A stretch of 64,000 bases of DNA, taken from NCBI RefSeq assembly GCF_013372205.1, contig NZ_CP053831.1:930001-994000 (forward strand), given 5' to 3'. Shown here one piece after another: positions 63,498 through 64,000 of this stretch. Source of the DNA: Campylobacter mucosalis. GTDB taxonomy: Bacteria; Campylobacterota; Campylobacteria; Campylobacterales; Campylobacteraceae. Position numbers and translations under genes: made by a program. Positions within the stretch are counted from its first letter, which is position 1; every line of letters starts with the position of its first letter. The notes beneath the pieces are model-generated. The model was not told the origin of the DNA. It did not search any database and saw nothing but the letters and a program-made list of their open reading frames with translations.

Positions 63498-64000
63498 CTA
63501 CCTTTTTATATATTCTTCTACTTTATATCGCTTTTGCAACTCTTTTGTTAGATCTTGCATTAGCTCGTTATTCTTTAACATAGCCATATTTTCAAAAACT
63601 AACGCATTGCTAATATCTTTGTTAGTAAGCAATTTCTGTTCCAAAATCTCGTATATAACAGCTTTTTCGCCTAACACAATATAACCTTTTTTGTTAGGAG
63701 AGTTAAAGACCTGTGCTATGAAGTTACTAACTTCAAAATCTGTTAGTCCGTCTATTTTAGCTATTTTATCTCTACTGATAGTGGCTTTGGTTGCGTTTTT
63801 AACATCAAAATTCTTAAGAGTATCTTTTGACTTTTCATCTAAAATTTTCTTTGATTTTTCAGCTATATAAGCGACCTTAACATACTCTCTTGCCTTTTCA
63901 AAACCCATAGGGGTTGGAGCTACAATATCTTTAATTCTTGCTATCATATAGCCATCTTTATAGATTATAGGTTTTAAAACATCCGCCACTTTTGCGTCTT
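63498..64000 (-). CDS. ppiD: PpiD-like periplasmic chaperone/isomerase, C-terminal part
   Basis: The frame stays open through base 64000, so the N-terminus lies outside the window. The visible 167 residues include IIYKDGYMIARIKDIVAPTPMG, the last strand of a parvulin-like domain followed by the helical C-terminus typical of PpiD (NKKGYIVLGEKAVIYEILEQ). C. jejuni has a PpiD-type gene before ftsA as I recall. GTG 63987-63989 is internal, not the real start. Confidence 0.72.
   Translation of the reverse strand, partial: DAKVADVLKPIIYKDGYMIARIKDIVAPTPMGFEKAREYVKVAYIAEKSKKILDEKSKDTLKNFDVKNATKATISRDKIAKIDGLTDFEVSNFIAQVFNSPNKKGYIVLGEKAVIYEILEQKLLTNKDISNALVFENMAMLKNNELMQDLTKELQKRYKVEEYIKR

Noticed and set aside
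1-64000. CRISPR array, prophage or transposase
   Set aside because: I saw no regular spaced repeats, no phage structural genes and no transposase-like protein; the only recombinase is the housekeeping XerH.

Overview
The window reads as one contiguous stretch of an epsilonproteobacterial chromosome, almost certainly Campylobacter. The evidence is low GC with AAA/TTT-rich codons, many TTG and GTG starts, short-leader promoters with a TATAAT-like -10 and no clear -35, the epsilon-specific proteins HobA and XerH, a tRNA-Arg(GCG), a menaquinone-type UbiD, and several gene strings (S4 protein-tsaE-lptB-rpoN; argG-rplI-hslV-hslU-era; ppiD-ftsA-ftsZ) that match Campylobacter order as I remember it. 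I cannot name the species from sequence alone.

Layout. 1-7.4 kb: folate and replication genes (folP, holB, hobA), lysC, rppH, a small YafQ-type toxin-antitoxin pair between two copies of a short direct repeat, murI, and xerH with a possible dif-like site. 7.4-15 kb: ftsW-murG, a decayed NAD(P)H:quinone reductase, a YggS-type PLP protein, rseP, tRNA-Arg, rpoN, lptB, tsaE and an S4 RNA-binding protein. 15-19.7 kb: argG and the rplI-hslV-hslU-era operon. 19.7-28.9 kb: a ten-gene operon for a type II secretion/type IV pilus-like machine, with GspL-, PilO- and PilP-like proteins, secretin, ExeA/MshM-like AAA ATPase, TPR protein, an unknown exported protein, GspE ATPase, GspF membrane protein and a small winged-helix protein. 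Its order is that of the MSHA pilus biogenesis cluster (mshI-J-K-L-M-N-E-G), and its core matches the Campylobacter DNA-uptake (cts) genes. There are no pilin genes in it.

28.8-45 kb: an accessory and decaying region. It holds ubiD, a frameshifted esterase, remains of a FecR-like/outer-membrane barrel protein, a metallo-beta-lactamase-GAF-HD-GYP phosphodiesterase with an N-terminal frameshift, and a PepSY membrane protein interrupted at a G9 tract (probably phase-variable and OFF as read) upstream of a TonB-dependent siderophore receptor. These are followed by an iron alcohol dehydrogenase, a flavodoxin pseudogene, an acetyltransferase, a cyclophilin-like protein, a SnoaL-like secreted protein under a strong promoter, an AraC regulator and ilvA. 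A roughly 450-base gene-free stretch follows, with a large nested hairpin and a minus-strand terminator.

45-64 kb: mostly core genes (trmA, nhaC, SDR, an ankyrin protein, acnB, truD, thiL, rnpB, a phosphate permease, ppx, yqeY, an ogt-like methyltransferase, ribB, ftsZ, ftsA, partial ppiD), with one autotransporter relic near 59.5 kb.

The observations I rate highest are the complete MSHA-ordered DNA-uptake operon with two unassigned members, the poly-G switch in the siderophore locus, the cyclic-nucleotide/HD-GYP fusion protein, the toxin-antitoxin cassette bounded by copies of a neighbour's 3' end, and the structured repeat and terminator at about 45.1-45.4 kb.
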